Below are positions 1 to 9,074 of a stretch of 64,000 nt of DNA, one piece after another. This DNA comes from an uncultured Bacteroidota bacterium (GTDB lineage Bacteria > Bacteroidota > Bacteroidia > Flavobacteriales > Flavobacteriaceae). The stretch spans positions 1-64,000 of the forward strand of contig CABXGL010000006.1 of NCBI GenBank assembly GCA_902511755.1, in the 5' to 3' direction. A program made the position numbers and the translations under genes. Position 1 is the stretch's first letter, and every line of letters begins with the position of its first letter. A model generated the notes under the pieces. The model saw nothing but the letters and a program-made list of their open reading frames with translations, was not told the origin of the DNA and did no database searches.

Positions 1-30
1 AGGCTTAAGCTTTAGTATTACTACTTCTTT

Positions 31-1221
31 TTAGTTAATTACACCCAATTTTTTTCCAACCATTTCAAAAGCATTTAAAGCTTGATTTACTTGATCAGTA
101 GAATGAGATGCAGATAATTGTACCCTAATTCTTGCTTCTCCTTTTGGAACTACAGGAAAAAAGAATCCTATTACATAAATCCCCCTGTCAAGAAGTTCAT
201 TAGACATTTTTTGAGCTAAGTGAGCATCATAAAGCATGATTGGAACAATGGGGTGGTTACCAGGCTTAATATCAAAACCTAATCTTTTCATTCCATCCCT
301 AAAAATTTTAGTGTTTTCTTTTAATCTATTTAAAAAAGTTTTATCAGATTCTAATATATCCAGAACTGCTAAAGAAGCTCCAACAATTGAAGGTGCCAAA
401 CTATTAGAAAACAAATAAGGTCTAGATTTCTGTCTAAGTAATTCTATTATTTCTTTGGGGCCACTTGTAAAACCACCAGATGCTCCACCAAGAGCCTTAC
501 CCAGTGTTCCTGTTATGATATCCACTTCACCCATAATACCCAAAGCTTCATGAACTCCCCTTCCATTGTCTCCAATAAATCCAGTAGAATGGCATTCGTC
601 TGACATGACAATTGCATCGTATTTTTTAGCTAAATCACAAATTTTATCCAATTGTGCAAGAGTTCCATCCATTGAAAAAACTCCATCTGTTACTATTATT
701 CTATTTCTACATTTTATAGCTTTTTTGAGTTGTCTCTCCAAATCAACCATATCATTATGCTTATATCTAAACCTTTCCGCTTTACATAGTCTAATTCCAT
801 CGATAAGTGAAGCATGGTTTAACTCATCACTAATTATTGCATCTTCTTTATTAAAAAGAGGTTCAAACAAACCTCCATTAGCATCAAAAGCAGCAGCATA
901 AAGTATAGTATCTTCTGTTCCTAAAAAATTAGAAATCTTTTTTTCTAAAGACTTATGTATGTCTTGTGTTCCACAAATAAACCTTACTGATCCTAAGCCG
1001 AAACCATGTGATTCCAATGTTTCTTTTGCTTTTTGAATTACTAATGGGTTTGAGGCAAGACCTAGATAATTATTTGTACAAAAATTTAAAACATTTTTAT
1101 CATGAGCAACGGTAATACTTGAATCTTGTTTAGAGTAAATAATTCTTTCATTTTTAAAACGACCTGATTTTTTAATATCCTCTAATTCAAGTTGTAGTCT
1201 TTTCTTTATAGATTCGTACAT
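31..1221 (-). CDS. kbl: glycine C-acetyltransferase (2-amino-3-ketobutyrate CoA ligase)
   Basis: A cytosolic PLP enzyme of the alpha-oxoamine synthase family that splits 2-amino-3-ketobutyrate with CoA into glycine and acetyl-CoA, the second step of threonine breakdown. The 396 aa length is normal for the family. Seen: the PLP lysine K242 in TLGKALGGASGG, the ring-stacking H136 in LNHAS, and the cofactor Asp D208 in SDECHSTG. It is divergent from the adjacent threonine dehydrogenase-like gene across 50 bp, so the two probably share a control region and form the threonine-to-glycine route. Related AONS-family enzymes (BioF, SPT) are less likely given this neighbour. Confidence 0.93.
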   Translation of the reverse strand: MYESIKKRLQLELEDIKKSGRFKNERIIYSKQDSSITVAHDKNVLNFCTNNYLGLASNPLVIQKAKETLESHGFGLGSVRFICGTQDIHKSLEKKISNFLGTEDTILYAAAFDANGGLFEPLFNKEDAIISDELNHASLIDGIRLCKAERFRYKHNDMVDLERQLKKAIKCRNRIIVTDGVFSMDGTLAQLDKICDLAKKYDAIVMSDECHSTGFIGDNGRGVHEALGIMGEVDIITGTLGKALGGASGGFTSGPKEIIELLRQKSRPYLFSNSLAPSIVGASLAVLDILESDKTFLNRLKENTKIFRDGMKRLGFDIKPGNHPIVPIMLYDAHLAQKMSNELLDRGIYVIGFFFPVVPKGEARIRVQLSASHSTDQVNQALNAFEMVGKKLGVIN

Positions 1222-1271
1222 TAGATAAAATTAATTTGAATAAAATTAAGCTATTATTTTAAATAAATAAT

Positions 1272-2186
1272 ATGGATAGAATTCTAATAACAGGAGCGCT
1301 GGGTCAGTTAGGAACTGAGTTTATAAAACATTTTAAAAAATTAAATGTTTTTGTTCTTGCTACAGATATAAAACTTCCTAAATATAAACTTCAATGTGAA
1401 TTTGAACAAGCAGATTCTTTAGATAAAACAAGAATAAATGAATTAGTAAAGAAACACGATATTAATATAATCTATCATCTTGTTGCAATCCTATCAGCTA
1501 GTGGAGAAAAGGATCCTTTTAAATCTTGGAAATTAAATATGAATAGCTTTCAAAATATTGCTGAAATTTCAGTAGAAAATAATATTAAAAAAGTTTTTTG
1601 GCCAAGTTCCATGGCTGTATTTGGTACAGAGTCTAAGCTTGATTTAGTAATTCAAAATCCACTGATGAATCCATCCACTATTTATGGTATAACAAAATTA
1701 GTTGGTGAAAAACTTATGGAATATTATTTTAATCGATTTAGATTAGACATCAGATCACTTAGATATCCAGGTATAGTTTCTGTAGAAACTGCACCCGGAG
1801 GCGGAACAACAGACTACATTATTGATATGATTAATGCTGCAAAAAAAGGAATTGATTATACCTGCTTTCTAGATGAAAATACCGAACTTCCTATGATGTA
1901 TATTGATGATGCAATAAATTCTGCTATCACTCTCATGGCAGCAAAAAAAAGTAATTTATCAATTCTAGGTTCATATAATATTACGGGCTTTAGTATTACT
2001 CCCAAAAAGTTGCTAAATGAAATAAAGTCAAATGGGTTTAATTTAAAAGTTAATTATGAACCTGATTTTAGACAAAAAATTGCTGATTCTTGGCCAAAAA
2101 AAATTGATGATAGTTCTTCAAAAAAGGATTGGGGATGGAATCCTGAATTTGGTTTAAAAGAAACTATAATAGAAGCTCTTAAATAA
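1272..2186 (+). CDS. tdh: NAD-dependent L-threonine 3-dehydrogenase of the epimerase (SDR) type
   Basis: An extended short-chain dehydrogenase of 304 aa. It has a Rossmann motif TGALGQLG near residues 7-14, Ser113 in WPSSMAVFG and the catalytic Y138-x3-K142 in STIYGITK. This UDP-galactose-4-epimerase-like subgroup includes bacterial and animal L-threonine 3-dehydrogenases, which oxidise threonine to 2-amino-3-ketobutyrate. The divergent Kbl gene takes exactly that product, so context favours threonine dehydrogenase over sugar epimerase. There are no membrane segments, so it is cytosolic. The sulfatase gene follows after 37 bp, but a shared function with it is not evident. Confidence 0.85.
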   Translation: MDRILITGALGQLGTEFIKHFKKLNVFVLATDIKLPKYKLQCEFEQADSLDKTRINELVKKHDINIIYHLVAILSASGEKDPFKSWKLNMNSFQNIAEISVENNIKKVFWPSSMAVFGTESKLDLVIQNPLMNPSTIYGITKLVGEKLMEYYFNRFRLDIRSLRYPGIVSVETAPGGGTTDYIIDMINAAKKGIDYTCFLDENTELPMMYIDDAINSAITLMAAKKSNLSILGSYNITGFSITPKKLLNEIKSNGFNLKVNYEPDFRQKIADSWPKKIDDSSSKKDWGWNPEFGLKETIIEALK

Positions 2187-2223
2187 TTATTTTTACATAT
2201 ATAATTTTTCACAATAATATTCT

Positions 2224-3945
2224 ATGAAAAAAATTTTTGTTTTAATTATTTTTTCTTGCATACTTTTTTCATGTAATAAAAAAGAGATAGACAGACCCAA
2301 TGTAATACTAATAATTACAGATGATCAAGGTTTTGGAGATCTTGGATATAATGGAAACACTAATATATCTACTCCTAATATAGATACTCTAGCAGATGAA
2401 AGCCTACGTTTTAATAATTTCTATGTTTCTCCAGTTTGTGCTCCCACTAGATCAAGCCTAATGACCGGAAGATATTCTTTAAGAACTGGTGTAAGAGACA
2501 CATATAACGGAGGAGCAATAATGTCAACTGATGAAATTACTATTGCTGAAGTTTTAAAAGAAGCTAATTATAAAACAGGAATTTTTGGAAAATGGCATTT
2601 AGGAGATAATTATCCCTCCAGGCCTTCTGATCAAGGTTTTAATGAATCTTTAATTCATTTATCGGGAGGTATTGGTCAAGTTGGTGATATAACAAATTAT
2701 TTTCAAGGAAATACAAGTTATTTTGATCCTATGTTATGGTTAAATAATGAAAAGAAAAAATATGATGGATATTGCTCAGATATCTTTACGAATGAAGCCA
2801 TAAATTTTATAGATAAAAACAAATCAGAAAATTTTTTTTGTTACTTATCATTTAATGCTCCACATACTCCCCTACAACTACCAAAAAAATATTATGAAAT
2901 GTATAAAGATTTAGATCTAGAAAAAGTTTCTAATCAAGGTGATATTATCATGAGTGAAAAAGACAAAGAAGATGCAAAAAAAGTTTACGGAATGGTCTCT
3001 AACATTGATGACAATGTAGGAAGGTTGCTAAAAAAATTAGATGAACTAGGTATATCTGAGAATACAATTGTGATATTTATGACTGACAATGGTCCTCAGC
3101 AACGAAGATATGTTTCTGGTCTCAGGGGATTAAAAAGTGATGTTTATAATGGTGGAATTAAAGTTCCTTTTTACTTAAGATATCCACGATTTTTTTCTGA
3201 GGGTCAGGACAAAAATATTTTTTCAGCACATATAGATGTTTTACCCACTATATCAAAATTATGCGGTATAAGTTTGTCTAAAAAAAGAATAATTGACGGG
3301 ATTGATTTATTATCCAACACAAAAAACAAAAATAGATCGTTTTTCTCATATTGGACAAGAAGATTGCCGGAGTTATATAATAATATTTCCATACAAAAAG
3401 GTGATTATAAATTAGTTGGAAATACAAACTACAATTCTCCAATTACAGATTTTGAATTATTTAACATAACAAAAGATCCTTATGAAAAAATTAATTTAAT
3501 TGAAACTAATCAAACAAAGGCTTCCATTTTAAAAGTTGAGATAGATAGTTTTTATAATCATTTAATTAAATCAAAAAATTTAGTAGAACAACCAAGAATA
3601 ATTATAGGTAGTGAATTTGAAAATCCAACTATATTAAATAGAAATGATGCTAGCGGAGAAAGAGGTATTTGGGCACAAAGTGAAGTTTATGGATTTTGGA
3701 GAACTAAAATGCTGGATGGTACTTATAATTTCAAATTTAAATTTAAAGACATAAATCAATCCTTAGGTAAAATGTTATTAGAAATTGGGAATAAGACATT
3801 CAATATAAATTCAACTGTTGATAATGAAGGTTACATCATAATGAATGATATTTATGTAAATACAGGAAATTATGATATCATTCCTACATTTAAAACAGAA
3901 AGAAAAAATATTTTGCCATTTTGGGTTGAAATAACTAAAATTTAA
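2224..3945 (+). CDS. lipoprotein sulfatase with C-terminal beta extension
   Basis: A 573 aa sulfatase of the arylsulfatase (S1) family, which hydrolyses sulfate esters. Lipobox LFSC puts the lipid-modified Cys at residue 17. The metal-binding TDDQG lies near 32-36. The active-site signature CAPTRSSLMTGR gives C72 as the residue to be converted to formylglycine. GKWHLG and TDNGPQ supply further metal and substrate ligands. After the catalytic domain (to about residue 460) there is an extra C-terminal segment of about 110 residues, rich in beta strands and of unknown role, possibly substrate binding. Maturation needs an FGE or anSME enzyme that is not in this window. Substrate is unknown. Confidence 0.9.
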   Translation: MKKIFVLIIFSCILFSCNKKEIDRPNVILIITDDQGFGDLGYNGNTNISTPNIDTLADESLRFNNFYVSPVCAPTRSSLMTGRYSLRTGVRDTYNGGAIMSTDEITIAEVLKEANYKTGIFGKWHLGDNYPSRPSDQGFNESLIHLSGGIGQVGDITNYFQGNTSYFDPMLWLNNEKKKYDGYCSDIFTNEAINFIDKNKSENFFCYLSFNAPHTPLQLPKKYYEMYKDLDLEKVSNQGDIIMSEKDKEDAKKVYGMVSNIDDNVGRLLKKLDELGISENTIVIFMTDNGPQQRRYVSGLRGLKSDVYNGGIKVPFYLRYPRFFSEGQDKNIFSAHIDVLPTISKLCGISLSKKRIIDGIDLLSNTKNKNRSFFSYWTRRLPELYNNISIQKGDYKLVGNTNYNSPITDFELFNITKDPYEKINLIETNQTKASILKVEIDSFYNHLIKSKNLVEQPRIIIGSEFENPTILNRNDASGERGIWAQSEVYGFWRTKMLDGTYNFKFKFKDINQSLGKMLLEIGNKTFNINSTVDNEGYIIMNDIYVNTGNYDIIPTFKTERKNILPFWVEITKI

Positions 3946-3978
3946 TAAAAGTTTAATAGTTTTACTTAAAATAATAAG

Positions 3979-5097
3979 ATGGATAAATTAGATTTTTTAA
4001 AAATTACTTTTTTAGAAAATGAAGTAAAAGATTATATATTTTTTTTACTAATTCTACTGTTTGGTTATTTGTTAATCTCTCCAGTTAGTTCATATCTAAG
4101 AAAAATTATATTTAGAATAGTTGGAAATAAAAATCATGAAAATGGTAAAGTTGAATTTGATTCACTATTAAAAAAACCTCTATATTATTTTTTACTGTTA
4201 CTAATTTTTTACTTTGCTTTTAACTCATTAAGTTTTCCAGAGTCTTGGGGTTTAGTAGATTCATCTGAACTTGGTGTTAAAATGATTTTATCAAAAGTCT
4301 TTTTATTACTTTTAATTATTACAATTTTTTGGACTATTCTTCAGTCCGTTGAATACATAGGTATTAGATTAATATTCAAAGCTGAACAAACAGATAGTAA
4401 AGTAGATGATCAATTAATTCCTTTTGCAATTGAAATTGGAAAAGTACTAGTTATAATTTTTGCTATTGTTGTTGTCCTCGCAAATGTATTCGATCAAAAT
4501 GTAACGGCTTTAGCTGCGGGACTTGGGGTTGGTGGTGTTGCTGTTGCATTGGCTTCAAAAGAAAGTTTAGAAAATCTTTTAGGATCCTTCACAATCTTTT
4601 TAGATAAACCTTTTCAAGTTGGAGATGTAATTACAATAGGTTCAATTACAGGTATGGTTGAAAAAGTTGGATTTAGAAGTACAAGGGTTAGAACTTTTGA
4701 TAAAAGTATTGTTACAGTTCCTAATAAAAATCTAGTTAATGCGGAACTAGATAATTTAGGAGTAAGACCTGTTAGACGTGTAAAAATAAATATTGGATTA
4801 ACATATTCTTCATCTGTTGATCAAATAAAAAATATTGTAGACGATATTCAAAAATTAATTGATGACCATAAACAAACCAATCAAGACGGAAAAGTAAGAT
4901 TTTTAAACTTTGGTGATAGCTCTTTAGATGTGATGGTTCTTTATTATGTAAATAGCCCTGATTGGAATGTATTGGTTGATACCCAGCAGGAAATCAATTT
5001 TAAAATAATTGAGATTGTTAAAAAAAATAAAAGTGATTTTGCATATCCTACCACTTCAGTTTTTATAGAAAATCAAAACAAGTGGAATAAACAGTAA
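3979..5097 (+). CDS. MscS-family mechanosensitive channel
   Basis: An inner-membrane small-conductance mechanosensitive channel, 372 aa. It has N-terminal membrane helices near residues 17-37, 65-85 and 105-125, another near 153-172, then the Gly/Ala-rich pore helix (LAAGLGVGGVAVALASKES). The beta domain follows (FQVGDVITIGSITGMVEKVGFRSTRVRT) with the typical TVPN motif. The C-terminal cytoplasmic domain is shorter than in some homologues. The last codons (NKWNKQ) are the complement of a secretion-leader sequence found elsewhere in this window, so the tail of this gene may have been replaced by a recombination event. It is convergent with the epimerase operon, 41 bp away. Confidence 0.92.
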   Translation: MDKLDFLKITFLENEVKDYIFFLLILLFGYLLISPVSSYLRKIIFRIVGNKNHENGKVEFDSLLKKPLYYFLLLLIFYFAFNSLSFPESWGLVDSSELGVKMILSKVFLLLLIITIFWTILQSVEYIGIRLIFKAEQTDSKVDDQLIPFAIEIGKVLVIIFAIVVVLANVFDQNVTALAAGLGVGGVAVALASKESLENLLGSFTIFLDKPFQVGDVITIGSITGMVEKVGFRSTRVRTFDKSIVTVPNKNLVNAELDNLGVRPVRRVKINIGLTYSSSVDQIKNIVDDIQKLIDDHKQTNQDGKVRFLNFGDSSLDVMVLYYVNSPDWNVLVDTQQEINFKIIEIVKKNKSDFAYPTTSVFIENQNKWNKQ

Positions 5098-5118
5098 TAG
5101 TAGAAGAAGTTTTTTCAT
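5080..5118 (-). repeat. orphan copy of the secretion-leader repeat (copy 3)
   Basis: On the minus strand this 39-bp segment reads ATGAAAAAACTT followed by TTCTACTATTACT and TTTATTCCACTT. It encodes MKKLLLLLLFIPL, then VLIFYKN and a stop, giving a 20-codon frame (5056-5118) with no mature protein. It differs at 2 of 39 positions from each of the leaders at 10152-10190 and 13803-13841, including identical choices among synonymous leucine codons, which indicates common descent. It overlaps the 3' end of the MscS gene on the other strand and lies 20 bp past the stop of the epimerase gene. Confidence 0.8.
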
Positions 5119-5138
5119 AAAAAAATTCTAATTAATTA

Positions 5139-6296
5139 TTAAATATTTAATCTTTTAGAAATTTGAGAAAGAATTAAGAGAGCTCTAGGGACATGAAAAC
5201 ATCCTTTCCACTTGCCTCCTTTTAAATTTAAAAGCTTATCCCCATTCCTTTGTAAATATCCATACCATTCGCCTCCATTTGAATCTCTAAAATTAGACCA
5301 TGTATAAGTATAAATTTTCTGAAACCATTCAAAACATTTATTTGATCCTGAAAGCTCGTAACCTCTCAAAAAACATATTAAAGCTTCAAGATGCACCCAC
5401 CATAATTTCTGATTCCATTCTAATTGTTGGGGAGAATGACCATCAGAATCTAGAAAGTAAAAAATGCCTTTCATCTCATTATCCCATCCGTGATCTACAA
5501 TATTCAAAGCAATTTGAATTGACTTTTGTATCCATTCGTCTCTTTTAAATTCTTCTCCTAAATTCATTATAAACCACATTGCCTCTAATCCATGACCAGG
5601 ATTAATTAATCTCCCATCGAATGAATCAGAAAATCTACCATCACTAAATACATTTTCTCTAATTATTTTCTTTTCAGAGTCATAAAAGTGATTAAATATT
5701 TGATCTACGCATTCCTCTGCTATTTTAATTCTTTCGTGTTGATCAACAAGATCTCCAAGTTCACTGTATAAATTGCATAAAATCATAGGGAGTGCAAAGT
5801 TTTTTAAATCTCTTGTTCCACTAATTGACTTATTCCATTTAGACTTAGGATTACTTGATCGTTCTTGAATTTTTTTTAAAGTCTCAATTGAAATTTTCTT
5901 ATAGCATTCATCGTTGGTTATTTTATAAAGTTTACCAAATGCCATACATGAAAATGTATAGGAAAATATATTGTAAGGACTAATTAATGGCTTCCCTTTT
6001 TTAGTAACTGAGAAATACCAATTATAAGATCCATCATGTCCAAATTTTTTAAGAAATTTGGCTCCATTCTGACTTATTTCTAGCCACTCTTTTTTATTAT
6101 CAACTTGTTCATATAATGTTGCAAATATCCAGACTTGTCGAGCTTGTAACCATATAAATTTATCTGTATCAAAAACTTTATTTTTATCATCAATACAAGT
6201 AAAAAATCCTCCATTAACTTTATCTAAACTGAAATTCTGCCAAAAGGGAATTACTTCATTTACTAATTCATCTAAAAAAATATTTTGATATTTCAT
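5139..6296 (-). CDS. N-acylglucosamine 2-epimerase (AGE) family sugar epimerase/isomerase
   Basis: A 385 aa (alpha/alpha)6-barrel protein of the AGE family. Members include N-acylglucosamine 2-epimerase, cellobiose/mannobiose 2-epimerase and aldose-ketose isomerases. Visible catalytic-site residues are R53 (LQARQVW), H235 (NPGHGLEAMW), H302 (WWVHLEAL) and H368 (GCFHVPRALL). There is no signal peptide, so it is cytosolic. It is the last gene of a four-gene minus-strand run, one base after the DUF4434 gene, and probably converts the sugar brought in by the symporter. The exact substrate cannot be read from sequence; mannose/glucosamine- or disaccharide-type epimerisation is equally possible. 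Confidence 0.85.
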   Translation of the reverse strand: MKYQNIFLDELVNEVIPFWQNFSLDKVNGGFFTCIDDKNKVFDTDKFIWLQARQVWIFATLYEQVDNKKEWLEISQNGAKFLKKFGHDGSYNWYFSVTKKGKPLISPYNIFSYTFSCMAFGKLYKITNDECYKKISIETLKKIQERSSNPKSKWNKSISGTRDLKNFALPMILCNLYSELGDLVDQHERIKIAEECVDQIFNHFYDSEKKIIRENVFSDGRFSDSFDGRLINPGHGLEAMWFIMNLGEEFKRDEWIQKSIQIALNIVDHGWDNEMKGIFYFLDSDGHSPQQLEWNQKLWWVHLEALICFLRGYELSGSNKCFEWFQKIYTYTWSNFRDSNGGEWYGYLQRNGDKLLNLKGGKWKGCFHVPRALLILSQISKRLNI

Positions 6297-6297
6297 T

Positions 6298-7239
6298 TTA
6301 TCTTTTGTCTAAATAATCCATGTATCGATTATACAAATGATTGGCTTGAATATATGACGATTGAGGACTCATAAAATGAGAAAATTCAAAAGTTATAGCC
6401 TCTTTAATTCCTGCTTTAGATGCAATATCTAATTTATATTTTAACTTATCCCATTTTATTGGCAGAAACTTGATAGGCATATCTCTGTCAAAGGTTTCAG
6501 TATTAATCCACGATTCAATATTATTTTTATCTGCTAATTCTTTGTTTACTTTAATAAAATCTAAGAGCTGATCGTAATTAACATGACCATCTTGAAAAGC
6601 AACAATATCTACTGCTCCTTTAATACCGCTAAAAATCTTTTCCCATTCTTTAAAATGACTATCAATAGTAATTGATTTTTCTCTTTTGACGTCACTAGTG
6701 TACTGTGAAATATTTTTAACTCCATCAATATATGGGGAAATTAATACTGGTAAATTATTTGAAATTTTTTTACAATGATTCCCTAAGTCACCATATATGT
6801 CAATAATTCCTGAAATATTTTTATTGCATTCTTGTGATAGATACCATCCTTTAAATGATGAACTATTTCCGTAATTTTCCCACACTTCTTCAATGACTTT
6901 TTTATTTAGATTTATCTCCTGAATGTATTTCCCTTCATTCCAATACTTACCTGAATCATACAAGCCAAAGAAAAAATCAAAATTGTATTTTTCACTTAGC
7001 TTTAAAAAAAGTGCAACTAAATCAACATCAGGATTTATAACATTTTGTTCTAGTTTCAAAACTTTTGATGGATAGGTGACCCAATTTCTGTATCCTGAAC
7101 GAATTAAAATAACCTTATTTATCCCTGCTCTTTTCATATAAAAAAAATCATTATCCCACTCTTTTTCACTCCAATTTTGATGTGGTATATCGTGACTTAT
7201 TTCATCTAAAAATGTCCCCTTAATCATAATTTGATTCAT
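6298..7239 (-). CDS. DUF4434-type TIM-barrel protein, putative glycoside hydrolase-like
   Basis: A 313 aa cytosolic-looking protein with no signal peptide. The opening (IKGTFLDEISHDIPHQNWSEKEWDNDF) and the alternation of strands and helices match DUF4434, a TIM-barrel family related to glycosidases. Conserved-looking acidic positions include SQECN near residue 130, and VAFQDGH and ETFD in the second half. It is packed between the symporter gene (next base) and the epimerase gene (one base away), so co-translation and a role in the same sugar pathway are likely. No member function is known to me, so the enzymatic role is inferred from fold and context only. Confidence 0.7.
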   Translation of the reverse strand: MNQIMIKGTFLDEISHDIPHQNWSEKEWDNDFFYMKRAGINKVILIRSGYRNWVTYPSKVLKLEQNVINPDVDLVALFLKLSEKYNFDFFFGLYDSGKYWNEGKYIQEINLNKKVIEEVWENYGNSSSFKGWYLSQECNKNISGIIDIYGDLGNHCKKISNNLPVLISPYIDGVKNISQYTSDVKREKSITIDSHFKEWEKIFSGIKGAVDIVAFQDGHVNYDQLLDFIKVNKELADKNNIESWINTETFDRDMPIKFLPIKWDKLKYKLDIASKAGIKEAITFEFSHFMSPQSSYIQANHLYNRYMDYLDKR

Positions 7240-9066
7240 TTAATAATTTTCTTCTTTCTTTAAATTATCATACCAAAATTTCTTTAATAATATAGTTGTA
7301 ATTATAACAACTAAAATTGATATTATAAATCCATCCCATTTTTTAATGAGCAAATACATTGGCCATACAACAAGTGACATTTGCCATATTATACCAACAA
7401 ATACATTAAACATATCTCTTCCAAAATTTTTGTTCTGTATAAAGTTTTTATCTGTCTTTTTTACTTCATCAAAAACTGGCTTCCAAAACCCCCAAGGTTT
7501 CACATTTTTATAAAAACTTTTAAGTTTTTCCATATCATCAGGTGATGTTAATAACGATCCTAATAAACATCCTAGAATGGAAAGAACAAAAATTATTGGG
7601 AAAAAATAAATATCAATCCAACTTGTAAAAAATAAAAGCTTTATAGTGGAAGCTATAAGACCTATAAGCATTCCCCAAAAATATCCATAACCATTAAATC
7701 TCCACCAAATCCACTTTAGTACATTTGCAGCAGTATAGCCGCCAAATAAAGAGGCTGTAATCCATAAAGTGATTGAATTTAATGATGAAGCAAAGAATCC
7801 AAAAAACACACCAATTATAACTAATAATAATGATGATAAATAGCCATATTTAACATAGGTTTTCTCACTTTTATTAGGTAATAAATTGTTTTTAAGAAGA
7901 TCATTAGCAATGTATGCTGGAGCTGCATTAATTACTGCTGCAAAAGTGCCCATAAATGCAGACAATAATCCAGTCAATAATAATCCTTTAAGTCCAACCG
8001 GCACAAATTTAGAAATGGAATAAGGCAATATTGTTTCAAAATCAATTTGTGACATATTTGAAAGTTCAGGTGTTAGAAAAACTAAAGCTAGGACCGCAAA
8101 TGCAGCAATCATTAAATATCTTGGTGAAAATAATACTAAGATTGTAAACCCACTCATTTTAGCAGCTTCGAATGGGTTCTTCGCTGACAATAATCTTTGC
8201 ATATCGTATCCAGGAACAGGTCCAGCTAAACTTGAAAAAAACCCTTTAAATAACATCATCATGAATAATGCTCCTATAATTTCGAAACCATCAGTTTTAA
8301 TTTTTTCATTCAATTGTGGTAAAGTTTGTGACCAATCTAAATCCATCGTCCATCCAAAAAATAAATTTTCCCAACCACCTGGAACTATATTGGAAATTTG
8401 ATCATAAGTAACTGCATTATATGCAATTATAGCAATAATTATACTTGATATTGTCATAATCACATACTGAAAAACTTCAGTTGCAACTACACTCATCATG
8501 CCTCCTCTTAAAGTGTACATTGTTGTTATTCCCACTATAATTAAAGCATACATGTTTTCAGAACTTATAGAAATTAAATCCGAATTAAATGCTAAATTCC
8601 ATGGTAGTATTGAGTCGCAGAACTTTCCAATACCTTCAAAAAAATATGCTACAAAACCTATAGCGCTAACAACAGCAAAAATAATAGTTATATTTTTTGA
8701 TAATTTACCTCCAGCTCCACTAAATCTTGTTAAAATCCAAGAGGCCCCTGTCATTACATTTGATCTTCTTATCCAAACTGCCAAAAAAACCATTACAAAA
8801 ACTTGATTCCATACAGGCCATAACCATGGAATCCATGCGCTTTTTAAACCATATATAAATAATATTGTAACTGTCCACATAACACCTGAAATATCAAACA
8901 TTCCAGATGCATTTGATAAGCCTAACAAATACCATTTGATTTTATTACCCCCCAGAAAATATTGATCTAAATTTTTTCTTGCTTTATTTGAGAGCATAAA
9001 TCCCACAATCAATACGAGAACGAAATAAGAAAGAATAATAATAAAATCTAATATTTCTAATCCCAT
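7240..9066 (-). CDS. sodium:solute symporter (SSS) family transporter
   Basis: An inner-membrane Na+-coupled importer of 608 aa with about 13-14 hydrophobic helices. The SSS core is visible from the first helix (IILSYFVLVLIVGFML, then YFLGG) through segments such as AFVLTP-type and TGLLSAFMGTFAAVINAAPAYIANDL. Long C-terminal helices extend it beyond the usual 500-550 aa. It lies 8 bp after the GHL10 lipoprotein and directly before the DUF4434 gene in the minus-strand operon, which points to uptake of a monosaccharide or sugar acid released outside. Sialic acid, glucose and myo-inositol carriers all belong to this family; the substrate is undetermined. Confidence 0.9.
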   Translation of the reverse strand: MGLEILDFIIILSYFVLVLIVGFMLSNKARKNLDQYFLGGNKIKWYLLGLSNASGMFDISGVMWTVTILFIYGLKSAWIPWLWPVWNQVFVMVFLAVWIRRSNVMTGASWILTRFSGAGGKLSKNITIIFAVVSAIGFVAYFFEGIGKFCDSILPWNLAFNSDLISISSENMYALIIVGITTMYTLRGGMMSVVATEVFQYVIMTISSIIIAIIAYNAVTYDQISNIVPGGWENLFFGWTMDLDWSQTLPQLNEKIKTDGFEIIGALFMMMLFKGFFSSLAGPVPGYDMQRLLSAKNPFEAAKMSGFTILVLFSPRYLMIAAFAVLALVFLTPELSNMSQIDFETILPYSISKFVPVGLKGLLLTGLLSAFMGTFAAVINAAPAYIANDLLKNNLLPNKSEKTYVKYGYLSSLLLVIIGVFFGFFASSLNSITLWITASLFGGYTAANVLKWIWWRFNGYGYFWGMLIGLIASTIKLLFFTSWIDIYFFPIIFVLSILGCLLGSLLTSPDDMEKLKSFYKNVKPWGFWKPVFDEVKKTDKNFIQNKNFGRDMFNVFVGIIWQMSLVVWPMYLLIKKWDGFIISILVVIITTILLKKFWYDNLKKEENY

Positions 9067-9074
9067 TATTAATT

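Noticed and set aside
2224-3945. A polysaccharide utilisation locus around the first sulfatase
   Set aside because: No SusC/SusD pair, polysaccharide lyase or regulator lies beside it; the neighbours are threonine and channel genes.
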